From positions 61,509 to 125,508 of the forward strand of contig JAQUMH010000008.1 of assembly GCA_028718185.1 (NCBI GenBank): DNA of 64,000 nt, given 5' to 3'. A model generated the notes under the pieces. The model did not search any database, was not told where the DNA came from, and saw nothing but the letters and a program-made list of their open reading frames with translations. This stretch comes from Elusimicrobiota bacterium. Lineage in GTDB: Bacteria > Elusimicrobiota > UBA8919. Below, piece after piece: positions 42,811-51,912 of this stretch. Within the stretch, counting starts at the first letter, position 1. Each line of letters opens with the position of its first letter. A program made the position numbers and the translations under genes.

Positions 42811-44718
42811 ATGAAAAATATGAAATATTTTATTGATTATAAAACATTACCTGACGAATTGAAGCAGGGCGTTAAACAACTTTGTAGCGAATATCCTGTA
42901 AGTTTTGAAAAATGTTCCGATGCAAAAGAGATATGTTTTACAAAATACAGAAATTTTGGACAGGTAAGTAAAATAAAGGTTTGCAAATCTGTCAAAACAA
43001 TAACTGTAAATTATAGCCGCAAAACAGATGCATTCAGGGCGTTAGGACGGCTTTTCGGGGAGATAAAATATCCTTCAAAATCTGATTTTAGCGAGAAGTC
43101 TCAATTTGAAATGACAGGCATTATGCTGGAATCATCCAGAAACGGCGTTATGACAGTTGATAATGTAAAAGCGTTTTTAAGACGTTTTGCTCTTATGGGG
43201 ATAAACGTCGTGTTAGTATATACAGAAGATACATATGAAGTACCCGATGAACCGTTTTTCGGTTATTTGCGCGGAAAATATACTCAAAAAGAGTTACGAG
43301 CATTAGATGATTATGCGTATAATCTTGGCATAGAAATGTTCCCGTGTATTCAGGCGCTGGCACATTTGCGGCAGATATTACAATGGGATAATTCATACAG
43401 AGATGTGACTGATACGGATGAAATTTTATTAGTTGGCGAACAAAAGACATATAAACTTTTAGAAAAGATGATTTCTGCTGCTTGTGCACCTTACAGATCA
43501 AAACGGATACACATAGGAATGGACGAAGCACATGGTTTGGGGACCGGCATATACCTTGAACGTAACGGCTATCGTCGTAAATTTGATATTATGAACGAAC
43601 ATCTGACAAAAGTTTGTAATATATGCAAGCATCTGGGATTGAAGCCCATGATTTGGAGCGATATGTTTTTCCGCATAGGCTCAAAGGATAATGATTATTA
43701 TGATTTAAATGCTAAAATTCCTCAGGATGTTATTGATAATATACCGAAGAATATTGAGTTAGTTTATTGGGATTATCATCATAAGGAAGCAGAGTTTTAT
43801 AAAAAATTTATAAATATGCATCGCAAGCTTAATAAAGAGCCTGTTGTTACGCCGGGAGCATGGAACTGGAATTGTTTCTGGAGTAATTTACCGTTTGCAT
43901 ATTTAACGATTGAACAATGTGTTAAAGCTTGCAGGGAAAAGAATATCCGGCAGACTTTTTTAACCACCTGGGGTGATGACGGTATGGAAAATGACATATA
44001 TTCAACACTTCCGGCTGCCCAGTTTTTTGCTGAAATGGCATATTCCGGTAATGTTGATAGGAAAAAACTTGAAACAAATTTCTACGGTTCCTGCAAGGCT
44101 GATATTGAATCATATGAATTAGCTTGCAGAGTAGATTACCCGTTTGGTACTAAGGAACCGGGAACAAGCAACTTGTCAAAATGGCTTTTATGGGATGATT
44201 TGCTAATAGGATTATGCGAACCGCAACAAAATGGTCTTTCATTCAAAAAGCACTATTTAGATTTATTGAACGGGTTAAAACAAAAAGTCGGTAGTGATGA
44301 AGCATCAAAAAGGTTAAATTTTCCTATGCAAATAGCAAAAACACTTTCTATTAAATGCGACTGCCGAAAACATCTTGTTGCTGCATATAAGTCCGGAGAT
44401 AAAAAGAAACTGGAAATGTTGATTAAAACAGAGGTCATCCCTTTATTAAGCGAAATAAAAAAACTCTGGCAAATTCATAGGGAAATGTGGCTTGCAACTT
44501 ATAAACCGTTTGGTTTGGAAGTAATAGAAATAAGATACGGCGGATTAATGGCAAGAACAGAGAGTCTTATAACCCGACTTAGACAGTATATTAAAGGAGA
44601 TATAGATAATATTCCGGAGTTTGAAACTAAACTGATTAAATTTCATGGGACATCATCAAAACATTTAACACGTGTTTATTCATATAAACGCATAGCAACA
44701 CCAAGTGCGATACTTTAG
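42811..44718 (+). CDS. GH20 beta-N-acetylhexosaminidase-like protein
   Basis: A 635-residue enzyme. A small N-terminal domain precedes a (beta/alpha)8 barrel that begins GIMLESSRNGVM. The catalytic pair Asp238-Glu239 is in HIGMDEAHG, and TWGDDGMEN is the late barrel motif. The form matches the GcnA-type GH20 enzymes that remove terminal GlcNAc or GalNAc from glycans. There is no signal peptide, so it is cytoplasmic and could act on imported glycans or recycled wall sugars. TATAAA at 42795 lies 10 nt before the ATG, and no Shine-Dalgarno site is present. Confidence 0.85.
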   Translation: MKNMKYFIDYKTLPDELKQGVKQLCSEYPVSFEKCSDAKEICFTKYRNFGQVSKIKVCKSVKTITVNYSRKTDAFRALGRLFGEIKYPSKSDFSEKSQFEMTGIMLESSRNGVMTVDNVKAFLRRFALMGINVVLVYTEDTYEVPDEPFFGYLRGKYTQKELRALDDYAYNLGIEMFPCIQALAHLRQILQWDNSYRDVTDTDEILLVGEQKTYKLLEKMISAACAPYRSKRIHIGMDEAHGLGTGIYLERNGYRRKFDIMNEHLTKVCNICKHLGLKPMIWSDMFFRIGSKDNDYYDLNAKIPQDVIDNIPKNIELVYWDYHHKEAEFYKKFINMHRKLNKEPVVTPGAWNWNCFWSNLPFAYLTIEQCVKACREKNIRQTFLTTWGDDGMENDIYSTLPAAQFFAEMAYSGNVDRKKLETNFYGSCKADIESYELACRVDYPFGTKEPGTSNLSKWLLWDDLLIGLCEPQQNGLSFKKHYLDLLNGLKQKVGSDEASKRLNFPMQIAKTLSIKCDCRKHLVAAYKSGDKKKLEMLIKTEVIPLLSEIKKLWQIHREMWLATYKPFGLEVIEIRYGGLMARTESLITRLRQYIKGDIDNIPEFETKLIKFHGTSSKHLTRVYSYKRIATPSAIL

Positions 44719-44727
44719 TTAAACTGC

Positions 44728-44835
44728 GATTACACAGAAATGTCATTGCGAGGAATGAAATGACGAAGCAATCTAATAAGATTGCCACGAGACTTCGTCC
44801 CTCGCAATGACAGCGATGTTGCCATCTGTGTAATC
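44728..44835. repeat. GTCATTGCGAGG inverted repeat
   Basis: A 108-bp palindromic element: GATTACACAG (44728) pairs with CTGTGTAATC (44826), and TGTCATTGCGAGG pairs with CCTCGCAATGACA. Inner sequence includes GACGAAGCAATCT and AGATTGCCACGAGA. It belongs to a repeat type found in many environmental genomes. Other copies lie at 40443 and 48375-48445, with a partial one near 63880. Confidence 0.85.
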
Positions 44836-44883
44836 AGTGGCTGTTGAAGATTTTTTCAACAGACACAATAGAGGAGTAAAAAA

Positions 44884-45237
44884 ATGTTTAGAAAAATGGC
44901 GAAGTCAAAAATCCAGCTTGCGAAAATTACCGGTAAAAATCTTAACTATCTCGGTTCAATCAGGATTGACAGAAAACTTATGGACCTTGCGGATATTTAC
45001 CCGTATGAGATAGTAGTTGTTGTTAACAAAACAACAGGCGCAAGATTTGAAACGTATGTTCTTGAAGGCAAGAAAAATTCCGGCTGTATTGAATTAAACG
45101 GCGGCGCCGCAAGATTAGGTGAAGTTAGTGATGAGTTAATAATTATTTCATACGAATACGTTGAAGAAGAAAAGGCAAAAAGATACAAACCCAAACTTGT
45201 TTTTCTAAATAAAAAAAACAAACCGCAAAAAAGATAA
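44884..45237 (+). CDS. panD: Aspartate 1-decarboxylase
   Basis: A 117-residue proenzyme that makes beta-alanine from aspartate for pantothenate and CoA. Gly24-Ser25 (LNYLGSIRID) is the self-cleavage site that creates the pyruvoyl group. Lys9, Arg54 (ARFETY) and Tyr58 are in place. Gln stands at position 11 where the Escherichia coli enzyme has His. The C-terminus is basic and a little longer than usual. GAGGAG lies before the ATG. No panB or panC is in the window. The gene is followed by a perfect inverted repeat. Confidence 0.95.
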   Translation: MFRKMAKSKIQLAKITGKNLNYLGSIRIDRKLMDLADIYPYEIVVVVNKTTGARFETYVLEGKKNSGCIELNGGAARLGEVSDELIIISYEYVEEEKAKRYKPKLVFLNKKNKPQKR

Positions 45238-45248
45238 ATCTGAGAAAT

Positions 45249-45297
45249 CGGGGACGGTTCTGGTTTTTGGAGAGAGGATAAACCAGAACCGTCCCCG
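45249..45297. terminator. Perfect 18-bp inverted repeat, GGGGACGGTTCTGG family
   Basis: CGGGGACGGTTCTGGTTT (45249-45266) is exactly the reverse complement of AAACCAGAACCGTCCCCG (45280-45297), with a 13-nt loop. It lies between panD and the malic enzyme. It could end transcription and is the best-kept member of a repeat family whose half-sites occur at about 1203, 5020, 7230, 7362 and 59757. Confidence 0.75.
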
Positions 45298-45318
45298 TTA
45301 TTATAAAGGGGAAAATAT

Positions 45319-46668
45319 ATGGCACAGAAAAAAGTTTCTAAAGAGGAATTACTGGCAAAGGCGAAGAAACCGGGCGAAGATGCAATGATATTGCATCCGT
45401 TTTATCAGGGGAAAATGCAAACTCTTCCCAAGTGTACCGTTTCCGATTTTAATGATTTTGCTATCTGGTATTCTCCCGGTGTCGCTGAACCCTGTTTGGC
45501 GATAAATAAAAACAAAGAACTTGCTTACGATTATACTTGGAAAGGAAATACAATAGCTATTATTAGTGACGGGACGCGGGTTCTCGGCCTGGGCGATATC
45601 GGACCCGAGGCAGCTATGCCGGTTATGGAAGGGAAGGCGTTACTTTTTAAGTATCTCGGCGGCGTGGACGCTGTCCCGATATGTCTTGATACAAAAGATG
45701 AAGATGAATTTATAAATATATGTAAAAAACTTCAGCCGTCGTTCGGCGGATTTAATCTTGAAGATATAAGTCAGCCGAAATGCTTTAAAATATTAGAAGT
45801 TTTACGTAAAGAATGTAATATTCCTGTTTGGCACGACGACCAGCAGGGAACAGCGGCGGTAACGGTCGCCGGATTAATTAATGCGCTTAAAATAGTAAAT
45901 AAAAAAATTAATAAAGTAAAAATCGCAATGAACGGGGCAGGTGCTTCCAATATAAACATAGCGAGATTAATAATGTCGGCAGGGGCTGAACCGGGGAATA
46001 TAGTAATGTGCGATACAAAAGGCACTTTGCATAAGGGAAGAACAGAATTAGAGAAAACTCACAAAGAAAAGTGGGAGATATGCAAAAAAACAAATTCAGA
46101 AAATATTATCGGCGATAAAGCAGATGCAATGAAAGGCGCCGATGTCTTAATTGCGCTTTCAACCCCGGGTCCTGATGTTATAAAAAAAGAATGGATAAAA
46201 TCTATGGCGAAAGACGCGATTGTTTTTGTTTGTGCTAACCCAATCCCGGAAATATGGCCCTGGGACGCAAAAGAAGCAGGTGCAAGAGTTGTTGCAACAG
46301 GGCGGAGCGATTTCCCGAACCAGGTAAATAATTCTTTGGGTTTTCCGGGAATATTTCGCGGTACGCTGGATGTGAGAGCAAAAACAATAACTGACGAGAT
46401 GTGTCTCGCCGCGGCATATGAACTTGCAAAAGTTCAGCAGGATAAAGGACTTGATGAAGAGCATATTTTACCGACAATGGATAACTGGGAAATTTTTCCG
46501 CGTGAGGCGGTTGCAGTAGGCATGAAAGCGATTGAACAGGGCGTGGCACAAATTAAAATTTCCAGTGAAGAATTATACAAGAAAGCAGAAAAGGCGATTA
46601 AAAATGCGCGCGAATCAACCCAGATGTTGATGAAGAAAGGATTTATTCCGCCTCCGCCAAAAAAGTAG
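45319..46668 (+). CDS. Malic enzyme
   Basis: A 449-residue oxidative malate decarboxylase (malate to pyruvate and CO2 with NAD(P)). The N-terminal domain has WYSPGVAEP (catalytic Tyr51) and MEGKALLF (Lys106). The metal-binding motif is WHDDQQGTA (about 171-179). The nucleotide-binding domain begins MNGAGASNINIARL. It has the length of a stand-alone bacterial malic enzyme, without the phosphotransacetylase-like extension. AGGGGA precedes the ATG. The last residues PPPPKK run into a repeat that supplies the TAG stop. It fits with the fumarase and lactate genes downstream. Confidence 0.94.
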   Translation: MAQKKVSKEELLAKAKKPGEDAMILHPFYQGKMQTLPKCTVSDFNDFAIWYSPGVAEPCLAINKNKELAYDYTWKGNTIAIISDGTRVLGLGDIGPEAAMPVMEGKALLFKYLGGVDAVPICLDTKDEDEFINICKKLQPSFGGFNLEDISQPKCFKILEVLRKECNIPVWHDDQQGTAAVTVAGLINALKIVNKKINKVKIAMNGAGASNINIARLIMSAGAEPGNIVMCDTKGTLHKGRTELEKTHKEKWEICKKTNSENIIGDKADAMKGADVLIALSTPGPDVIKKEWIKSMAKDAIVFVCANPIPEIWPWDAKEAGARVVATGRSDFPNQVNNSLGFPGIFRGTLDVRAKTITDEMCLAAAYELAKVQQDKGLDEEHILPTMDNWEIFPREAVAVGMKAIEQGVAQIKISSEELYKKAEKAIKNARESTQMLMKKGFIPPPPKK

Positions 46669-46692
46669 CTGCAGAGTGTTAGCGCTGCTACA
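46665..46692. repeat. TGTAG-type palindrome providing a stop codon
   Basis: GTAGCTGCAGAGTGTTAGCG, then CTGCTACA. The TAG inside GTAGC is the stop codon of the malic enzyme gene. Confidence 0.75.
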
Positions 46693-46714
46693 AGGTAATA
46701 TAAAAAATTATATG

Positions 46715-46840
46715 AAAAATATGGTTTTTCACTAAACGATGTTTTTTTAACGCTTGAAAAATCTATCCGCCACTGAATCAATGGTGGACTTAACGATTTT
46801 TTAAGCTAAAAACATCTAAATCGTTCAAAACCAGATTTTT
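46715..46840. repeat. Long inverted repeat with variable loop, copy 2
   Basis: The arms 46715-46762 and 46794-46840 match those at 11182-11327 closely (CGATTTTTTAAGCTAAAAAC and ATCTAAATCG are the same). The loop, with CCGCCACTG and AATGGTGGAC, is different and forms its own small hairpin. Confidence 0.85.
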
Positions 46841-46892
46841 TAATAATATAATATAGTTTTTGATAGAACTTATTAAAAATGGAGAACTAATT

Positions 46893-48293
46893 ATGGCAAA
46901 TACCAAGTATGAAAAAGATATCACATTATCATATGGCGACAAGTTACTTTCAGGTTTTATTCCGCATGAAACAGTTACGAGCGGTAAATTTATCCCTTTG
47001 ATTTTACCGAAAAAGATGGCTGTGATTAAAGATGTAAAAGGTGCACTGGTTGATGCACTCGAAAACCCTATCGGCGACCAAAAATCGTTAAGTAAACTTA
47101 TAAAAGATAATTATAAAAACGGCGATATTGCAATAATTGTTGATGACCACGAAAGACCTAACATTCACACGAGATTACTCCTGCCTATTTTAATTGACAG
47201 ACTTACTTCTGTTCATAAAATCTCGTCTGAAAAAATTAAAGTAGTAATAGCGACCGGTACTCACAGGCCTTCTTCAATAGAAGAAATAAAAAAGATATTA
47301 GGCGAAGAAATGTTCCCGAAGGTAAATTATGTAGTACACAAATGCCGTGAAAATAATGTTGAAGTCGGGAAAGTGGATAATCAAGTAATAAGGATTGATA
47401 GTGCAGTTTTCAATTCCGATATAACAATTTTACTTACAGATATAGATAATCATTATTTTACGGGTGTATCTGGAGGACCTAAGGCGTTTTGCCCGGGGGT
47501 CAGCGATATGGAGACAATCACTTACGAGCACTTAAAAATGTTCGGCGAGTTTGGGTTCGCTCATAACGTGGATTTAGGTAATATTAACAACAACCCGGTA
47601 TTTGAAACAAAGAAAAAAATAGTGAAAGTGGTTATAGAGTCGTTAAGGAAACACGGGCGAGAAGTTTATTCTACAACTTCTATTGTTGACCCTGAGGGTG
47701 ACCTTGTATATCTTAAAGGTGGTGAAACTTTTGAGAGTCACCTGGCAGCAGCCAAGATGCTTAAAAGTGTATGGACTGTAAACATTAAAGAACGGGCTGA
47801 TATTGTTATATCCGGTGCTGGCCACTGGGGCATTAATTTATATCAGATGGGGAAAGCGACGCATTGCGCTTATCATGCCGTGAAAAATGGCGGGATTATT
47901 TTGAATGTCGCACCGTGCAACGATGGCTGGGGTAACGAAGAATTTAAGAATCTCATGAAAATAGGTATGGCTGAACTTAATAAGTATAAAGACAGGGACA
48001 TTGGAATCAGGAAAGCGAGTGCGATTGTTGTAGATAAAGTGAAAAGTGATTATAGAATAGGGAAACAGAAACCGGTTGATATTTTCCAGATACTTTATTA
48101 CGTCGGCTGGGGCAACATTCATATAATTCAGGATGGTATACCTGAAACAGATTATAATATTTTACCGTTTATGTTTTGGGGTGACAAAAAACAACCCGTT
48201 GAAGAGCGATTAAGGTCCTGGCTGGAAAAATATCTACAGGATAAAACAATAATAGTTACAGATAACCCGAATTATTTGATAAAAGTATTATAA
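46893..48293 (+). CDS. larA: LarA-type nickel-dependent racemase
   Basis: A 466-residue protein of the lactate racemase family (DUF2088). The first domain has IVDDHERPN (82-90) and ATGTHRPSS (TGTHR 121-125), then His149 and Lys160 in positions like those that hold the nickel-pincer cofactor. GVSGGPKAFCPGV is characteristic. GGAG at 46881 supports the ATG at 46893; the longer frame is unlikely. Lactate or another 2-hydroxyacid is the likely substrate. LarB, LarC and LarE, which make the cofactor, are not in the window. A 2-hydroxyacid dehydrogenase follows. Confidence 0.86.
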   Translation: MANTKYEKDITLSYGDKLLSGFIPHETVTSGKFIPLILPKKMAVIKDVKGALVDALENPIGDQKSLSKLIKDNYKNGDIAIIVDDHERPNIHTRLLLPILIDRLTSVHKISSEKIKVVIATGTHRPSSIEEIKKILGEEMFPKVNYVVHKCRENNVEVGKVDNQVIRIDSAVFNSDITILLTDIDNHYFTGVSGGPKAFCPGVSDMETITYEHLKMFGEFGFAHNVDLGNINNNPVFETKKKIVKVVIESLRKHGREVYSTTSIVDPEGDLVYLKGGETFESHLAAAKMLKSVWTVNIKERADIVISGAGHWGINLYQMGKATHCAYHAVKNGGIILNVAPCNDGWGNEEFKNLMKIGMAELNKYKDRDIGIRKASAIVVDKVKSDYRIGKQKPVDIFQILYYVGWGNIHIIQDGIPETDYNILPFMFWGDKKQPVEERLRSWLEKYLQDKTIIVTDNPNYLIKVL

Positions 48294-48300
48294 TAATCCC

Positions 48301-48447
48301 CCTCATCTTTCATCTTCTCCCCTGTGGGGAGAAGAAAGAGTTGAGGGGTATGTAGGTGTAATGTAGACATGGAAGCGATCTCATAGAATGTCATTCATCG
48401 AAGACGGGATTGCCACGAGCCAATAAATTGGCTCTCGCAATGACAGG
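48301..48447. repeat. Two palindromic elements after larA
   Basis: CCCCTCA (48301) pairs with TGAGGGG (48344), enclosing TCTTCTCCCC / GGGGAGAAGA (48315-48337), a hairpin that may end the larA transcript. Next, 48375-48445 holds a GTCATTGCGAGG-type element (TGTCATTCATCGAAGACGGG, then CTCGCAATGACAGG). Confidence 0.75.
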
Positions 48448-48481
48448 TTGTTGGTTGTGAAACAGTTTACAATATCATTAT

Positions 48482-49987
48482 ATGAGAATAATTGAAGGCA
48501 AAGAAAATATTCTATCGGGGTACTTAACATATTTACAGGACGAGTCAAAACTTTCGTTCGGCGATATTGAATATCTTGCTTTTCCTGAAAATGAAAAAGA
48601 TGTTTGCGATTTTCTAAAATTCGCTTCGTCAAAAAATATTCCTGTTACAATTTCCGGCGGCAAAACCGGTATTGTTGGCGGCGCCGTGCCGTTAAAAGGC
48701 GCTTTAATGTCGGTTGAAAAACTCAACAAAATACTCGGAGTTAAAAAAATAGGCAAAGAATATTGTATTCGGGTGCAAAGCGGGGTCAAACTCAGTGAAC
48801 TTAACAAATATTTAGAAACAGAAAGTTTTGATAACGAAAAGTACATGTATCCCGTAGACGTAACCGAGCAGACAGCAGGAATCGGCGGGACGATTTCAAC
48901 AAATGCGTCAGGTGAAAGAAGTTTTAAGTATGGTCCCACCAGAAATTGGGTTCACTCTTTGAGAATCGTTTTAGCGGACGGAAATATATTAGATATTGAA
49001 CGCGGCAAAATATTCACCGACGGTTTTAATATGAAAATAGCAGTTTCTGAAAATAATGTATTGAAAATAACGGTTCCTAAATATAAAATGCCTTCCGTTA
49101 AAAATGCTGCAGGTTATTACGCTAAAGAAAACATGGATTTGATTGATATTTTTATCGGCAGTGAAGGAACGCTTGGTGTTGTTACTGAAATAGAGCTTGT
49201 ATTGACAAAAAGACATGAAAATGTAATGACATTACTTGCATTTTTTAAGAGCGAGCCGAACGCGGTAAACTTTTTCTTTGAGTGCAAGCAAAAACTCACA
49301 TCCGCGATTGTTTTTGAGTATTTTGATAGCGGGGCGTTTGACCTGTTAAGACCGAAAATAAGCGATTTACCCAAAGATAAAAATTATGCCGTTTTTTTTG
49401 AAGTGGAGTTTAATAATGATAATCTTGCCGATATTTCCTCAACAATAGAAGCACTGCTTAAAAAGAATAATTCTACATTGGACGATACCTGGGGCGGTTT
49501 TGAAAAGAAAGATATTGAAAAAATCAGGCAGATAAGATACTCGATTCCCGAGACAATAAACGAAACAATTGCCAAAAGAAAACAAACATATCCTGCAATC
49601 CATAAAATTTCTGCGGATATCGCTGTTCCCGGAGATAAGCTTTTAAATATGATTGCATATTACAAATCAAAATTGAAACCGCTAAAATTACAATACACAA
49701 TATTCGGTCATATAGGCGAAAACCATTTACATATGAATATATTACCAAAAGACGACAAAGAATTTGTTGCTGCAAAAGAACTTCAGCTCGATTTTGCTAA
49801 GAAAGCGGTTGCACTGGGTGGTACCGTTTCAGCCGAGCATGGTATCGGTAAAATCAAGCGCCAGTTTTTAGAGATAATGTATGGTAAAGACGGAGTAAAG
49901 CAGATGGCAAATATTAAAAAAGTATTTGACTGCAAGTGTATTTTGAATAGAGGCGTTATGTTTTCTGAGGAGTACCTTAATGCGTAA
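48482..49987 (+). CDS. FAD-linked 2-hydroxyacid dehydrogenase (GlcD/D-LDH type)
   Basis: A 501-residue flavoprotein. The FAD-binding domain has PVTISGGKTGIVGGAVP (about 56-72) and later TAGIGGTISTNASGERSFKYG. The C-terminal cap domain has FGHIGENHLHMN and SAEHGIGKIKR, as in GlcD and D-lactate dehydrogenases. It oxidises lactate or glycolate to a 2-oxo acid and passes electrons to an unknown acceptor. Its place after larA suggests lactate use: LarA would interconvert the isomers, and this enzyme would make pyruvate. TACAAT ends 8 nt before the ATG and no Shine-Dalgarno site is seen. Confidence 0.9.
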   Translation: MRIIEGKENILSGYLTYLQDESKLSFGDIEYLAFPENEKDVCDFLKFASSKNIPVTISGGKTGIVGGAVPLKGALMSVEKLNKILGVKKIGKEYCIRVQSGVKLSELNKYLETESFDNEKYMYPVDVTEQTAGIGGTISTNASGERSFKYGPTRNWVHSLRIVLADGNILDIERGKIFTDGFNMKIAVSENNVLKITVPKYKMPSVKNAAGYYAKENMDLIDIFIGSEGTLGVVTEIELVLTKRHENVMTLLAFFKSEPNAVNFFFECKQKLTSAIVFEYFDSGAFDLLRPKISDLPKDKNYAVFFEVEFNNDNLADISSTIEALLKKNNSTLDDTWGGFEKKDIEKIRQIRYSIPETINETIAKRKQTYPAIHKISADIAVPGDKLLNMIAYYKSKLKPLKLQYTIFGHIGENHLHMNILPKDDKEFVAAKELQLDFAKKAVALGGTVSAEHGIGKIKRQFLEIMYGKDGVKQMANIKKVFDCKCILNRGVMFSEEYLNA

Positions 49988-50822
49988 TATTTCAGCCGGT
50001 AAAATAATAGAAACAGTAAAGAATCTTTTTATTGAGGCGAATTTTTATTTGCCGGAAGATGTATTACTGAAAATAAAAACTGCCGGTAAAAAAGAAAATA
50101 ATCAAAGGGCAAGGAAGATTTTAAATCAATTGTTAGAAAATGAAAAAATTGCTCGCCGTGAAAGAATTCCTATTTGTCAGGACACAGGAACAGCAGTTGT
50201 TTTTTTGGAAATCGGGCAGGATGTACATATTTCCGGCGGCAGTTTGACAGATGCAGTAAATAAAGGTGTCCGGCAGGCGTATAAAGAAGGCTATTTAAGG
50301 AAGTCTATTGTTTCGGACCCGCTTGAACGGAAAAATACAGGCGATAATACACCTGCGATTATTCATACGGAAATTGTTCCAGGTAATAAATTGAAAATAT
50401 CAGTTCTTCCCAAAGGCGGCGGTGCAGAAAATATGTCCGTTATAAAAATGTTTTTACCGTCCGCAACTGCCGAAGATATAAAAAGTTTTGTAGTACAAAC
50501 TGTGAAAAATGCAGATGCTAACGCTTGCCCGCCTGTAGTTGTCGGTATCGGTATAGGTGGAACATTTGATACCGTGGGGTTGCTTGCTAAAAAAGCGCTT
50601 TTAAGAGATTTGAATTCTTCAAATCCTAAAGAAAGGTATAAAAAACTGGAAAAAGAAATATGCGATTCTTTGAACAAAACTAATATAGGTCCGATGGCTT
50701 TAGGAGGTAAAACAACCGCTCTTGCCGTGTTGATTGAAGTCGCGCCGTCGCACATTACATCTTTGCCTGTAGCAATAAACATTCAATGTCATGCAAATCG
50801 ACATAAAACCAGGATTTTATAA
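49980..50822 (+). CDS. Class I fumarate hydratase, alpha subunit
   Basis: A 280-residue iron-sulfur hydratase subunit that acts on fumarate/malate (or tartrate in relatives). Cluster-binding Cys are in ICQDTG (Cys66), NACPPVVVG and QCHANRH. HTEIVPGNKL and LPKGGGAENMS are family motifs. It overlaps the dehydrogenase gene by 8 nt, with GAGGAG upstream. The beta subunit gene is not adjacent: it lies at 54036, three genes away. The two must work as a pair. Confidence 0.92.
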   Translation: MRNISAGKIIETVKNLFIEANFYLPEDVLLKIKTAGKKENNQRARKILNQLLENEKIARRERIPICQDTGTAVVFLEIGQDVHISGGSLTDAVNKGVRQAYKEGYLRKSIVSDPLERKNTGDNTPAIIHTEIVPGNKLKISVLPKGGGAENMSVIKMFLPSATAEDIKSFVVQTVKNADANACPPVVVGIGIGGTFDTVGLLAKKALLRDLNSSNPKERYKKLEKEICDSLNKTNIGPMALGGKTTALAVLIEVAPSHITSLPVAINIQCHANRHKTRIL

Positions 50823-51813
50823 AAAGCCCATATGGCTGATTCCAATTATTGCGTTTTTTGCGGCTCTTATATACTATTTTATCAGCAAAGCTTCTTTTGG
50901 TGCAGCAAAAAACGTATTTGGTTACACACATGAAATATCCCTGCTGTTAATTGGTTTTATTATTTTAGCTGATGGTTTAAAGTATCAGCGTAGAAAAGAA
51001 TTTATTGAAGGTATTCCGACTTCAAAAATCAGGTCAGTTCCCATGGGTTTTTCTGAACTATCTGGTGTAGCAAGACAAAAATTTGATTTGAAAAGTCCTC
51101 TCACAAATGCTGTGTGTGTATTTTACAGGTTTACAATTGAAAGAAAAAGTGTTAATAAAAAGAATAGAAGGACGTGGATGTGGGAGCTTATTAAAGAAAA
51201 GACGTCAACAATTTATTTTTATATAGAAGATGAAACAGGACAAATTCTTGTTGACCCGATGGACGCGGAAGCAGTTTTACCGGTTGATTACAGGTATGTA
51301 GAAACACAAGGCACATTAACTTCAACCCCTGTAGAATTGCGTTATACCGAATGGTATATAGAACCGGGTGATAAATTGTATATTTTAGGGACTGTCAGAA
51401 AATTCAAAGATGCTGTTGGCGACCGGAGGGAAAAATTAACCGAGCGGCTTCGTCAATTAAAGGAAAACAAGGAAAAACTTAAAGGATTTGATACTAATAA
51501 AGACGGTAATATAGATGCGGAAGAGTGGGATAAAGCAAGAGAAAGCGTAGAACAGGAACTGGTAGAAGAAGAACTTAAAAATCCGGTAGTATTAGAAGAT
51601 GATGTTGTTGTTGCGAAAGGCGATGTTGAAAACACATTTTTTATTTCAGACCGCAGCGAGAAAGAACTGACACAAAAACTTTTTTTAAAAAGTATATTAT
51701 TCGGATTAGGTGGTACACTTTTGATAATTATTATTTTAACGTCTTTGCTTGCCCGATCTCATATTTTGCCGAGAGATTTGGTAATTCCGTGGGATAAAAT
51801 TTATAAAGGTTAA
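50791..51813 (+). CDS. GIDE-domain membrane protein with EF-hand-like loop
   Basis: A 340-residue membrane protein that starts inside the end of the fumarase alpha gene, in another frame. Helices at about 13-30 and 45-60 precede a beta-rich cytoplasmic or periplasmic domain (SGVARQKFDLKSPLTNAVCV) of the GIDE family, known from MULAN E3 ligases. The RING finger is absent, as in most bacterial members. A helical insertion carries FDTNKDGNIDAEEWDKA, a good EF-hand calcium loop. The last helix is at about 306-322. Its function is unknown. Confidence 0.75.
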   Translation: MQIDIKPGFYKKPIWLIPIIAFFAALIYYFISKASFGAAKNVFGYTHEISLLLIGFIILADGLKYQRRKEFIEGIPTSKIRSVPMGFSELSGVARQKFDLKSPLTNAVCVFYRFTIERKSVNKKNRRTWMWELIKEKTSTIYFYIEDETGQILVDPMDAEAVLPVDYRYVETQGTLTSTPVELRYTEWYIEPGDKLYILGTVRKFKDAVGDRREKLTERLRQLKENKEKLKGFDTNKDGNIDAEEWDKARESVEQELVEEELKNPVVLEDDVVVAKGDVENTFFISDRSEKELTQKLFLKSILFGLGGTLLIIIILTSLLARSHILPRDLVIPWDKIYKG

Positions 51814-51912
51814 ATATATCTCCTCTCAGGGTATAAGATTAAAGATGAGGGGAGAGCGGACAAGAGCAGTTAATAATAAGTATCAAAGATTATAATTAAG
51901 AGGAATGGAGTT

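Noticed and set aside
48478..48939. A 153-codon minus-strand frame opposite the FAD dehydrogenase
   Set aside because: It lies over the FAD-binding motif of the real gene and has low-complexity Ser/Pro/Thr composition.
50363..50782. A 139-codon minus-strand frame opposite fumarase alpha
   Set aside because: Fumarase motifs with cluster-binding Cys are on the plus strand. The frame is a shadow.
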